Shown here: piece after piece, positions 25,657 to 33,258 of the stretch | Layout of the letters: each line of letters opens with the position of its first letter | How positions within the stretch are numbered: the stretch's first letter is position 1 | From: an uncultured Bacteroidales bacterium | GTDB lineage: Bacteria > Bacteroidota > Bacteroidia > Bacteroidales > Bacteroidaceae | Assembly: GCA_902802265.1 (NCBI GenBank) | Contig: CADCLN010000026.1 | Location: forward strand, 1-42,350 | Direction of reading: 5' to 3' | Length of the DNA: 42,350 bases | The notes under the pieces: model-generated | Databases searched by the model: none | What the model saw: only the letters and a program-made list of their open reading frames with translations | What the model was told of the DNA's origin: nothing | Made by a program: the position numbers and the translations under genes

Positions 25657-26670
25657 TTACTGCTCAATGTTATACTTTGATAACAACTCTCTGAAAGCTT
25701 TTTCTTCGGCAGACTCTTTTACGTCTTTTTCAGCTCCAAGCATCCGTGCCGTGGCGCGGTTTCTCAGTTCAAAAAATCTGTGTGCCTGTGGTGTCCACTC
25801 TAAGTACTCATAAGCGTGAGGAACTCCAGGTTCTACATAAAGCTCTGTGAAAATACCTGCCTCCATAAGCTTCTGAGCGTATGTCATGTCTTCATCGCAG
25901 AAAAGGTCAAGGCTGCCGACAATCATGAAAGTCTCGGGCAGGCCTTTCAGCTGCTGGACGGTTGCCACTGCCGGTGAGAAATAAATCATTTCCTCATCGG
26001 TAAGCTCCCTGTCCTGGCCTTCAAGGAGTTTTCCCCATCCGAAGACGTTGTTCTCCTTCGTCCAGACACAGTGTCCTGCGTATTCATTCTTGTAGATGTC
26101 CTTTTCTCCGCCGGTACGGTAGTCGAGCATGGGATAGATGAGCACTTGTCCTTTCAGCGGAACCTTTCCTTTGTCCTTGTTGTAAAGAGCCAAACGTGCA
26201 GTCAGGCCGCCACCGGCACTTTCTCCTTCGATGACGAAGTATTCTCGGTCCAACTTCAATTCCTCGGCATGTTCGTAGGCGTAAAGTAGTCCGGCATAGA
26301 CCTGTTCAAGTTCCATCGGGTATTTGTAGGAAGGGTCCAGCGAGAGCGTGTAGTCAGGAGCAATAACCGTGGCACCGCTCCCATCTGCTACACCCTGTAT
26401 CTTTGCCTCATCCATGCTCACGTTGCCAAAATGGTAGCCGCCGCCGTGAATGAAATAGACAAGCGGCGTCGTTTCGCCCTCTTTGTAATTTGATGGACGG
26501 AACACGTACAAGTTTATCCTTTCGTCGCCCACGACAATGGTCAGCTTCTCAGCGTTCTGGGGTTCTTTCCCCTCTACGCCCAAATCGATGTTCGATGTCC
26601 CCACGGGAACCGTGATGCCATCAATCAGTTCATATCCTTTTGCAAGGAGATTTGCGCTTTTCGTTTTCAT
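25657..26670 (-). CDS. HSL-type alpha/beta hydrolase (esterase/lipase)
   Basis: 337 residues from the ATG at 26670 (MKTKSANLLAKGYELIDG). An upstream in-frame ATG at 26826 would read through repeat B1 and into the neighbouring gene's end, so I reject it. Hallmarks of the hormone-sensitive-lipase family: the oxyanion motif YFIHGGGYHFGN, the nucleophile GESAGGGLTARLALYN, the acid residue region MIVGSLDLFCDEDMTYA and the histidine in EPGVPHAYEYLEW. No signal peptide, so it is probably cytoplasmic. It is the last gene of a three-gene minus-strand hydrolase cluster, separated by 124 bp (with a repeat) from the carboxylesterase upstream. Substrate unknown. Confidence 0.87.
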   Translation of the reverse strand: MKTKSANLLAKGYELIDGITVPVGTSNIDLGVEGKEPQNAEKLTIVVGDERINLYVFRPSNYKEGETTPLVYFIHGGGYHFGNVSMDEAKIQGVADGSGATVIAPDYTLSLDPSYKYPMELEQVYAGLLYAYEHAEELKLDREYFVIEGESAGGGLTARLALYNKDKGKVPLKGQVLIYPMLDYRTGGEKDIYKNEYAGHCVWTKENNVFGWGKLLEGQDRELTDEEMIYFSPAVATVQQLKGLPETFMIVGSLDLFCDEDMTYAQKLMEAGIFTELYVEPGVPHAYEYLEWTPQAHRFFELRNRATARMLGAEKDVKESAEEKAFRELLSKYNIEQ

Positions 26671-26683
26671 TGTATAAAAATTA

Positions 26684-26770
26684 AATCCGAAATCCGAGTT
26701 CCGAATTACGAGTTCCGACATCCGAAAAGCTTTGCGGAGTGCTTCTTGTAATTCGGATTTCGGATTTCGG
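26684..26770. repeat. Word-array palindrome, family B (copy 1)
   Basis: AAATCCGAAATCCGAGTTCC words (from 26684) are answered by GTAATTCGGATTTCGGATTT (to 26770). The centre AAAAGCTTTGCGGAGTGCTT shares TGCGGAGTG with copy 2 at 31027-31136. It fills the gap between the two esterase genes. Confidence 0.85.
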
Positions 26771-26794
26771 CTGGTTGTGTTTCTTCTATTTTTC

Positions 26795-28366
26795 TTAGCA
26801 GACTCTCTTGGACGATCCGTTCCCAAGGCGCTCTGCCCAGGACATCATTAGGTCTTCGCGCCTGCCGAATATGTTCTTCTGCATGCCGATGGCGTCGTCG
26901 AAGACCATCGTCTGGCGATTATCTCCTGAGAACTTCTTCCACTCGTATTTGTCGGTGGAAGGGTTGCCTGTGCGGGCGAAGTTGGCCCACATCTCCTTTA
27001 CGACGTGGCGGAACTCGCACTCGTCGGTTCCAACAATCTTTCCGCTCCCCATTGGGTCCACTATGTAAGTGTCAAACAGGTAAGGAAGCTCAGCCGCGTG
27101 TATCACGCCAAGCTCGGGGGTCAACACAGGCTTCTTGACGAAGTACATGTAGGTGTTGCCGCCTGCGGCAGAGTGCCTGATGGCCATATTGGTATTACCG
27201 GCGCGGAAGTTGATGTCGTTGCAGTATTGCTCCAGCCTGCTGCCCTCGCTCTCCGTTGCGAGTGTGGCCATGAACTCGTCGTACATCGCCTTCTCCTGCT
27301 CGTTGAGCAGCGCACGGTCTCTCTTCGCGATCCATCTCAGCGTGTCGGCGAAGCCTTCTTCGCCGCCCTCAAGCGGAACGAAGTACCTGATTTCGTCCTG
27401 GTTCGACCCAATTATCAAATCCAGCTTGGCTCTCTTCTCGTCTCCCCACATCGCGTACATCTCTGCTCGGTCTTCGGGCAGCGTGACGCCGTCGAGCAGC
27501 GGGAAGTTCGCGGCTCCGAGCAGGCAGTTCTTGTCGATGGCCACCGCCTTCTGGTAGGCGACAACCAGCTCCTCGGTGGTGAGTGCCATCAGCTCGTCCA
27601 TGGTCTGGCAGCCCGCTGCGGTCAGGAAGTTCTGGGTGACGTTGATGCCGTGCTCCATCGTTTCGCAGTAGGCAATGTTGGCGCTCTGTGCGATGCACCT
27701 CTGGAACAGTCCCTCACTCCCTTCGATGAGTGGGAGGAAAGTGACGCTTGCCGAGCCTGCTGATTCGCCGAAAATGGTCACGTTGTCAGGATTGCCTCCA
27801 AAGCCGGCGATGTTCTTCTTTACCCATCGGAGGGCCTCCAACTGGTCGAGTAGGCCGAGGTTGCCAGCCTCCTTGAAGTTCTCCCCACCAGGGACGCGCT
27901 CGAAATTCATGAAGCCCATGAAGCCAAGACGGTAGTCGATGGACACGAACACGATGTCGGGGCACTGTTTGGAGATATTGGTAAGGTCGTAGAGGGGTGA
28001 CGCTTGGGATTCGGCACAGAACCCGCCGCCGTGAATCCACACCATCACCGGCTTCTTGCTGTCAGTGCAGCTGGTATTGCAATAGATATTCAGCACGAGG
28101 CAGTCCTCGCCGAATTCCGCCGTTCCCATCGAGTCGTTCATGGGTCCGATGGGTATGTGGCCTGGCTTTGTCGCGTAATATACTCCATCGTCGTCTGCGG
28201 CAGGAAGTGCCTTCTTCCAACGAAGCTTCCCCACCGGCTGAGTTGCGTAGGGGATGCCCTTCCAGATAATCAGCTCGTCTGTCTGCTTGCCGACGAAGGT
28301 TCCATTTTTGCATTTGACGGCCAATGCAGGGTTGTCGATGCCCTCTCTAATTTTATCTAATTCCAT
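26795..28366 (-). CDS. Type-B carboxylesterase (para-nitrobenzyl-esterase-like)
   Basis: 523 residues, normal length for the family. Motifs: FVGKQTDELIIWKGIPYATQPVGKLRW near the N-terminus, the carboxylesterase signature EDCLVLNIYCN, WIHGGGFCAESQAS (oxyanion hole), the nucleophile TIFGESAGSASVTFLP, the acid region DLIIGSNQDEIRYF and the catalytic His in GVIHAAELPYLFDTYI. No signal peptide is visible, so it is probably cytoplasmic. It lies between the amidohydrolase (213-bp gap with a palindromic repeat) and the HSL-type esterase on the same strand. The three may act on one kind of ester or amide substrate, but the sequence gives no substrate. Confidence 0.9.
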   Translation of the reverse strand: MELDKIREGIDNPALAVKCKNGTFVGKQTDELIIWKGIPYATQPVGKLRWKKALPAADDDGVYYATKPGHIPIGPMNDSMGTAEFGEDCLVLNIYCNTSCTDSKKPVMVWIHGGGFCAESQASPLYDLTNISKQCPDIVFVSIDYRLGFMGFMNFERVPGGENFKEAGNLGLLDQLEALRWVKKNIAGFGGNPDNVTIFGESAGSASVTFLPLIEGSEGLFQRCIAQSANIAYCETMEHGINVTQNFLTAAGCQTMDELMALTTEELVVAYQKAVAIDKNCLLGAANFPLLDGVTLPEDRAEMYAMWGDEKRAKLDLIIGSNQDEIRYFVPLEGGEEGFADTLRWIAKRDRALLNEQEKAMYDEFMATLATESEGSRLEQYCNDINFRAGNTNMAIRHSAAGGNTYMYFVKKPVLTPELGVIHAAELPYLFDTYIVDPMGSGKIVGTDECEFRHVVKEMWANFARTGNPSTDKYEWKKFSGDNRQTMVFDDAIGMQKNIFGRREDLMMSWAERLGNGSSKRVC

Positions 28367-28445
28367 AGTTTACTACACTAATTTCCTTTTTAATTTTTAT
28401 TTGTAGCTATTCAGCGAATATTAGTTATGATGTGCTAAGTGTTCT

Positions 28446-28545
28446 TTTTAGAAACAAATCCCCATAATAGACCTTAATTCCCATAATAAGCAAGCTGGCT
28501 TCTTCGAGAAAATTATGGATAATTATGGGGATTCATTTCTAAACA
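28446..28545. repeat. Word-array palindrome, family E
   Basis: TTTTTAGAAACAAATCCCCA with CCCATAAT words (28446-28488) is answered by ATTATGGATAATTATGGGGA and TTCATTTCTAAA (to about 28543). The centre is AGCAAGCTGGCTTCTTCGAG. It may form a long hairpin and act as a terminator or processing site between the amidohydrolase and the carboxylesterase. The flanks (28367-28445, 28546-28579) show nothing else. Confidence 0.75.
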
Positions 28546-28579
28546 TCCTCATCTACCTTCATGCGCTGAATATTTACCT

Positions 28580-30244
28580 TTATTTGAACTTCTTCCCCCC
28601 GATGTACACTTCGCTTGGCGTGTTATAGCTGAAGCCCTCATGGGCGGCGGTGAAGAGGTCGTTGTCGAACACCAGGAAGTCGGCGTCCTTGCCAGCCTCG
28701 ATGGAGCCTTTCGTGGCCTCCAGACCCAGTTGTTTGGCGCCGTTGATGGTGTAGCCCAGCATCATGTCCTCGATGTCCATCTTCTCGCATGGTGACGGGT
28801 ACTCAGCCTCGACGCGCGTCCTCTCGGGCGCTTTCGCCTTCTCGTTGATGAAGCGGGTCATGCCAATTTCCATGCCGAGATACGGGCTCCAGGTGAGGAA
28901 GTCGCCGTAGATGATGTTGTCGCTTGAGAAAGTCACGTTGGCGCCGGTGTTCCACATCGTCTTGCTGCGGTACATCTTGTGGGCGCGCTCCTCGCCGAGC
29001 AGACTGCGCCAGATGTCCATCGGTTTGCCGCCCGTGCAGCCCGCGTGCCACCACGGTGTGTAGTTGGCGGTAACGCCCAACTTCGCAAAGCGATCTATGT
29101 CGGCGTCGTCTTGAATCTCCAGATGTGCGCAGGTCACTTTCACGCGGAATTTGTCGCCCAGCTCCTTGCGTGCAAGCTCTACGCCGTCCAGAACTGTACG
29201 CGATGCACGCTCGCCGACCGTATGGGCGTGGAAGTCCAGTCCTGCCTCGTTGAGCAGCTTCAGCACCTCCGCCATTTCTTCACTGCTGTAGGTGGTTCCG
29301 CCCCGCTTGTGCGTATCCACGTATGGCGTCACCTGCGCAGCCGTCTCAATTCTCAACGTGCCGTCCATGAACACCTTGAACGTGTGTACATTCAGGTGGT
29401 CGCTGTCGAACTTCTCTTGGAACCGCTTCACGTCTGCCACCACTTCCTTCGTCTTCTGCGGATTGGTCAGCGCAATGCTTCCGTCGATATATACTGGCAG
29501 CTTGCCTTGCTTGTCCAGTTCGTAGAGGCGTTCATAGATGCGCTCGTGCAAAGCTTCCCCCTCGGGGAAACCGGCGTCGAACACCGCGGTCACGCCCGCT
29601 TTGACGGAATAGTCAATCCAGCGCAGCAGCTCCGAGTCAATCTGCTCGTCGGTCACCTCCAGGTCGTCGAAAAGCATGTGCCAACCCGACGACTCGAAGG
29701 CGTTGCCCGTCACGTGGCCGTCCTTCCGCACATAGAAGCTCAGCTCCGGCACTCGGTCGGGCGTCGCGTCCGTGATGCCGTGCCTGTCGAGCACGCGGGA
29801 GTTTACCCAAACGCTGTGTCCCTCGCCCTCCAGAATCAGCATCTCTGCGTCGGGACAAATGGCGTCGAGATCCTCTTTCACGATGTCCTCTCCCTGCAGG
29901 TACTTGCGCTCCATGATGAAGCGGTAGCGCTTCTGCCCTGGGTTGCTCTTGATGCTCGCCTCCATGATGTTCAGCGCATCCTGCTTGTTCTGGGGCACGA
30001 TGAACTCGCCCGGGTCCATATAAGCGAATCCGATGCTCGTCGTCACATGCACGTGGCTGTCAATGATGCCTGGCATGATGAACTTGCCGCCGAGGTCCTT
30101 TACCTCACCTTCGTAGGCAGCCAATCCAGCCTCGTCGCCCACATAAATAAACTTTCCGTCCTTCACCGCCATCGCGGTTGCCCAAGGATTCTCTCGGTCT
30201 GCCGTGAAAATCCTCGCGTTCTTAATAATCTGATCTACTTTCAT
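28580..30244 (-). CDS. YtcJ-like metal-dependent amidohydrolase
   Basis: 554 residues, full length for the YtcJ/AepA-type amidohydrolases. N-terminal beta-sandwich (IIKNARIFTADRENPWATAMAVKDGKFIYVG) leads to the metal site KFIMPGIIDSHVHVT. Further motifs: KAGVTAVFDAGFPEG, FHAHTVGERASRTVLDG, VTCAHLEIQDDADIDRF, and FSSDNIIYGDFLTW with an Asp near the last barrel strand. C-terminal GSIEAGKDADFLVFDNDLF returns to the sandwich. The enzyme should hydrolyse an amide, carbamate or similar bond of a small molecule. It is first in the minus-strand cluster and has its own promoter near 30357-30388. Cytoplasmic (no signal peptide). Substrate unknown. Confidence 0.9.
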   Translation of the reverse strand: MKVDQIIKNARIFTADRENPWATAMAVKDGKFIYVGDEAGLAAYEGEVKDLGGKFIMPGIIDSHVHVTTSIGFAYMDPGEFIVPQNKQDALNIMEASIKSNPGQKRYRFIMERKYLQGEDIVKEDLDAICPDAEMLILEGEGHSVWVNSRVLDRHGITDATPDRVPELSFYVRKDGHVTGNAFESSGWHMLFDDLEVTDEQIDSELLRWIDYSVKAGVTAVFDAGFPEGEALHERIYERLYELDKQGKLPVYIDGSIALTNPQKTKEVVADVKRFQEKFDSDHLNVHTFKVFMDGTLRIETAAQVTPYVDTHKRGGTTYSSEEMAEVLKLLNEAGLDFHAHTVGERASRTVLDGVELARKELGDKFRVKVTCAHLEIQDDADIDRFAKLGVTANYTPWWHAGCTGGKPMDIWRSLLGEERAHKMYRSKTMWNTGANVTFSSDNIIYGDFLTWSPYLGMEIGMTRFINEKAKAPERTRVEAEYPSPCEKMDIEDMMLGYTINGAKQLGLEATKGSIEAGKDADFLVFDNDLFTAAHEGFSYNTPSEVYIGGKKFK

Positions 30245-30286
30245 TACGCAAAAATAATATTTTAGTTACTAATTACCAGTATGGCT

Positions 30287-30330
30287 TAAATCCGTAAACC
30301 TTTAGCTCGACGAAGTCAAATCCGTTGTCG
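30287..30330. repeat. Decayed family B repeat fragment
   Basis: AAATCCG, ACCTTTAGCTCGACGAAG and CAAATCCG correspond, in reverse complement, to the right half of the family B copy at 31027-31136, which has GGATTTGGCTACGCCGAGCT. It lies in the leader of the amidohydrolase gene. Confidence 0.6.
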
Positions 30331-30356
30331 TTAAATAAATTCTGTATTTTGAGCGG

Positions 30357-30388
30357 CAAAAATACGGAAAATTCCCGAAACTGTCAAA
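30357..30388 (-). promoter_or_regulatory. Promoter of the amidohydrolase gene
   Basis: Read on the minus strand, TTTG (30388-30385) is followed after exactly 20 bp by TATTTTTG (30364-30357), a perfect TAnnTTTG box. The transcript would carry a ~105-nt leader. The -33 element lies in the loop of the hairpin at 30373-30399. Confidence 0.65.
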
Positions 30389-30399
30389 TGTTTCAGGGA
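30373..30399. terminator. Hairpin, probable terminator of the PIN gene pair
   Basis: TTCCCGAAAC pairs with GTTTCAGGGA across a 7-nt loop, TGTCAAAT. T-runs flank it on both strands (TTTTTTT on plus, TTTT on minus). It lies 47 bp after the truncated PIN gene. Confidence 0.5.
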
Positions 30400-30445
30400 T
30401 TTTTTTCAAGCCAAGGCCGAGAATGACCGTCGGATTTTTCTTAGT

Positions 30446-30673
30446 TTATGTATAACGGACTATCTCGTCGTTCTTCTTTTTCTTTTGGAACATGGAGATA
30501 AACTGCGCCACGCTGAGCGATGAGATGTAGAGCTGCTTGCTCGTCAGCGAGTAGAGGTAGTGCAGGCAGTCCTCGTCGTTCTTGAAGCGGGCATCGCCGC
30601 TATAGCCGCCTACGAGGACGTTGGTGTCCACGAAGATGTGGTTTGGGTTGAAATTGATCCTCTTGTGCGTCAT
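30446..30673 (-). pseudogene. Truncated PIN-domain (VapC-type) gene
   Basis: 75 residues beginning MTHKRINFNPNHIFVDTNVL. The FVDTNVLVGGYSG stretch is the first acidic motif of PIN ribonucleases (Asp16), and ISSLSVAQFISMF matches the second helix region, where a Glu is usual and a Gln stands here. Complete PIN toxins have about 125-145 residues. This frame stops after EIVRYT, and no continuation is recognisable in any frame of 30245-30445, so the later acidic residues are missing. It follows the 59-codon gene after 3 bp, the layout of a toxin-antitoxin pair. Probably inactive as a nuclease. It could also be a deliberately short PIN-like protein. Confidence 0.6.
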
Positions 30674-30676
30674 GGG

Positions 30677-30856
30677 TCAGAATACCAGATGTGGAAACTG
30701 TTTCTTCTCCTCGTCAGTCAGTATGTGCACCCAGCTGGCTGCCCACATGCCTACGAGGTCATCTACAAGTTGACGGCGTGTCAGTCCGTTCTTCTTCAGG
30801 AGCAGTTCGAGTACGCCCTTGCGCTCCTGTTCGATTAGTTTGTCTCTTTCGCTCAT
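30677..30856 (-). CDS. Small 59-residue protein upstream of the PIN gene (possible antitoxin)
   Basis: Runs from ATG 30856 to TGA 30677: MSERDKLIEQERKGVLELLL, KKNGLTRRQLVDDLVGMWAA, then SWVHILTDEEKKQFPHLVF. It is mostly helical, with a charged first half and a TRRQLVDDL segment that could be a short DNA-binding or partner-binding helix. The stop is 3 bp before the truncated PIN gene, so they are likely cotranscribed. I do not recognise a named family. The antitoxin call rests on size and position only. Confidence 0.5.
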   Translation of the reverse strand: MSERDKLIEQERKGVLELLLKKNGLTRRQLVDDLVGMWAASWVHILTDEEKKQFPHLVF

Positions 30857-30983
30857 ATCTTTTGATGTTTAGAGGATTTCCGCTGCAAAGGCATTGTTTT
30901 TTTCTGAATCCGCTGCAACCGCGCGGGAAAATCTACAAGAATTAACGGAATATGGGCCAAGCCTGCTTTTTTATGTTGTCTGT

Positions 30984-31015
30984 TTTGAGGGTTGTGCTTT
31001 TTTTTCGTACCTTTG
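30984..31015 (+). promoter_or_regulatory. Promoter of the ABC exporter gene
   Basis: TTTG (30984-30987), exactly 20 bp, then TACCTTTG (31008-31015). Both boxes match the Bacteroidota consensus. Transcription would start near 31022, so the family B repeat is entirely within the 5' leader. Confidence 0.7.
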
Positions 31016-31026
31016 CAGCCGGAAGT

Positions 31027-31136
31027 TAAATCCGAAATCCGAATTACGAATTACGAAATGCCATGCGGAGTGTTTTCGTTGCTCACAACTCGGATTTGGC
31101 TACGCCGAGCTAAAGGTTCGTAATTCGGATTTCGTC
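31027..31136. repeat. Word-array palindrome, family B (copy 2), in the exporter leader
   Basis: AAATCCGAAATCCGAATTAC words are answered by GTTCGTAATTCGGATTTCG. The inner part carries TGCGGAGTG (as copy 1) and a second small palindrome GGCTACGCCGAGC. It ends about 22 nt before the exporter start codon. Confidence 0.85.
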
Positions 31137-31158
31137 ATTCAAAAATGGTTGAATCGAT

Positions 31159-32994
31159 ATGTTGAAACAATTTCTTTCTATCATGGCTCGCTACCTGAAG
31201 CCATATCGCAAGTATCTGGCGTGGTCGGTCGTGCTGAATTTCTTGTCGCAGTGGATGAATGTGTTTTCGTTCATGGTGTTGATTCCTATCCTGAATATCT
31301 TGTTCAAGATAGACAAGGAGATTTACGAATATCAGCCTGTGGACTGGCATCATCTGAACAAGGATGTTATCATCAATAATGCGTATGCCTGGATTCAGGA
31401 ACTGATTTCGGTGCACGGCGCTTTTCTCACGTTGGTCATCATGGGGTTGGCACTTATCGTGATGACGGGGTTGAAGACGCTGGGCTATTTTGCTTCCTCG
31501 GCGGTGATGGTTCCGCTGCGCACAGGCATTGTGCGTGACATCCGCATCGAGGTGTACGAAAAAGTGCTGAAATTGCCGCTGAGTTTCTTTTCGGAGGAAC
31601 GCAAGGGTGACATCATTGCCCGCATGAGTGCCGACGTGCAGATGGTGGAGGGGTCCATCACAAGCAGTATTGATATGCTGATTCGGCAGCCCATCGCCAT
31701 TTTGGTGTGTTTCTTCACGCTGTTCAGTGTGAGTTGGCAGCTGACGGTATTTGTCATTGTGGTGGCTCCTGTGGCTGGATGGATCATGGGCATTGTGAGC
31801 CGTAAGCTGAAGAGCCAGTCGTCGGCTGTGCAGGGACAGTGGGGCGACATCATTGCTCAGCTGGACGAAACGCTGGGCGGATTGCGCATCATCAAGGCGT
31901 TCATTGCAGAGCACAAGATGTTGCGGCGGTTCGTCTATGTGAACGATGAGTTTCGCAAGGGTATGAACGAGATGATTATCCGTCAGAATGCAGCGCACCC
32001 CATGTCGGAGTTTCTGGGCACCATCATCATCGTGATCGTGTTGTGGTTTGGCGGTTTCCTCATCCTGAATGAGTCGGACCTGATCGATGCTTCCACGTTT
32101 ATTTTCTATATGGTCATCCTGTACAGTGTCATCAATCCGCTGAAGGAGTTGTCGAAGGCGACGTATCAGATTCCGCTGGGCTTGGCCTCAATGGATCGTA
32201 TCGACTTTATCCTGAAGGCCGAGAATCCTATCAAGGAACCTGAACACCCAGAACCGTTGCCACGGTTTGAGCAGATGATTGAGCTGCGCGACGTGAGCTT
32301 CAGTTATGTGGAAGGCAGGGAGGTGCTGAAGCATATCAACCTGACGGTGCCGAAGGGGAAAACGATTGCACTGGTAGGTCAGTCGGGGTCTGGAAAAAGT
32401 ACGCTGGTGGACTTGATTCCGCGTTACCACGATGTGAAGCAGGGTGAGGTGCTGATTGACGGAAAGAATATCAAGTGTTTCGGCATTTCTGATTTGCGTG
32501 GCTTGATTGGCAATGTGAACCAGGAAGCCATTCTGTTTAACGACACATTTTATAATAATATCACTTTCGGTGTGGAGAATGCCACGATGGAACAAGTCAT
32601 CGAGGCTGCGAAGATTGCCAATGCGCATGAGTTTATCATGGAGAGCGAGCATGGCTACGACACGATGATAGGTGACCGTGGCGGCAGGCTTTCGGGTGGG
32701 CAGCGGCAACGCATCAGCATTGCCCGTGCCATTTTGAAGAATCCGCCCATCTTGATTCTGGACGAAGCCACATCGGCTCTCGACACAGAGAGTGAACGAC
32801 TGGTGCAGGAAGCGTTGGAGCGGCTGATGCGGTCGAGAACGACCATTGCCATTGCGCACCGTCTGAGTACCATCAAGAATGCTGACGAGATTTGTGTGCT
32901 CTACGAAGGTGAAATCGTGGAGCGTGGTCAGCATGAAGAGTTAATCGAAAAGAATGGTTATTATAAGCGGTTGTACGACATGCAGCAGCTCTAA
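31159..32994 (+). CDS. MsbA-like ABC exporter (fused membrane and ATPase domains)
   Basis: 611 residues. Six membrane helices fill about 1-330 (for example YLAWSVVLNFLSQWMNVFSFMVLIPIL, FLTLVIMGLALIVMTGL and the pair LTVFVIVVAPVAGWIMGIV / ILYSVINPLKELS). The ATPase domain from about 360 has Walker A GQSGSGKST (407-415), Q-loop VNQEAILF, signature LSGGQRQR (511-518), Walker B ILILDEATSALD (532 onward) and the H-loop IAHRLST. The layout is that of lipid-linked exporters such as MsbA, or generic multidrug exporters. Glycolipid export fits the neighbouring clusters. A single complete transporter half, working as a homodimer. The transcript leader contains a family B palindrome. Convergent with the GT cluster downstream. 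Confidence 0.9.
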   Translation: MLKQFLSIMARYLKPYRKYLAWSVVLNFLSQWMNVFSFMVLIPILNILFKIDKEIYEYQPVDWHHLNKDVIINNAYAWIQELISVHGAFLTLVIMGLALIVMTGLKTLGYFASSAVMVPLRTGIVRDIRIEVYEKVLKLPLSFFSEERKGDIIARMSADVQMVEGSITSSIDMLIRQPIAILVCFFTLFSVSWQLTVFVIVVAPVAGWIMGIVSRKLKSQSSAVQGQWGDIIAQLDETLGGLRIIKAFIAEHKMLRRFVYVNDEFRKGMNEMIIRQNAAHPMSEFLGTIIIVIVLWFGGFLILNESDLIDASTFIFYMVILYSVINPLKELSKATYQIPLGLASMDRIDFILKAENPIKEPEHPEPLPRFEQMIELRDVSFSYVEGREVLKHINLTVPKGKTIALVGQSGSGKSTLVDLIPRYHDVKQGEVLIDGKNIKCFGISDLRGLIGNVNQEAILFNDTFYNNITFGVENATMEQVIEAAKIANAHEFIMESEHGYDTMIGDRGGRLSGGQRQRISIARAILKNPPILILDEATSALDTESERLVQEALERLMRSRTTIAIAHRLSTIKNADEICVLYEGEIVERGQHEELIEKNGYYKRLYDMQQL

Positions 32995-32996
32995 TA

Positions 32997-33258
32997 CCAC
33001 AGATTACACAGATTTTTCATATTACACAGATTTTCATGTCTTTAATCAACAAGTTCCTGCGGAACGATGAAACGGATGAAACGGATTTTATTGAGACAGG
33101 TGTTGATTGGTCCAAGTCCGTTCAATCCGTTTAATCATCGCAAAGCGATATGTTTTTTGCACAACAAGTTCCTGCGGAACGATTAAACGGATGAAATGGA
33201 TTTTGGGGGACTAAAAATCTAATCTGTGTAATCTGAAAAATCTGTGTAATCTGTGGTT
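32997..33258. repeat. Nested palindrome of families F and D between convergent genes
   Basis: The outer arms are family F: ACCACAGATTACACAGATTT (32997 onward) and its complement AATCTGTGTAATCTGTGGTT (to 33258). Inside lies family D: AAGTTCCTGCGGAACGAT twice (33051 and 33166), each followed by GAAACGGATG/TAAACGGATG words, and between them the opposite orientation CCGTTCAATCCGTTTAATC with ATCGCAAAGCGAT. The right F arm is partly coding for the minus-strand gene ending at 33219. Confidence 0.8.

Noticed and set aside
26671-26826. 52-codon N-terminal extension of the HSL-type hydrolase
   Set aside because: It would be translated from the family B repeat and the end of the neighbouring gene. The family N-terminus starts sensibly at 26670.
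28979-30265. Plus-strand frame of 428 codons opposite the amidohydrolase
   Set aside because: The minus strand carries full-length amidohydrolase motifs, and the plus frame shows none.
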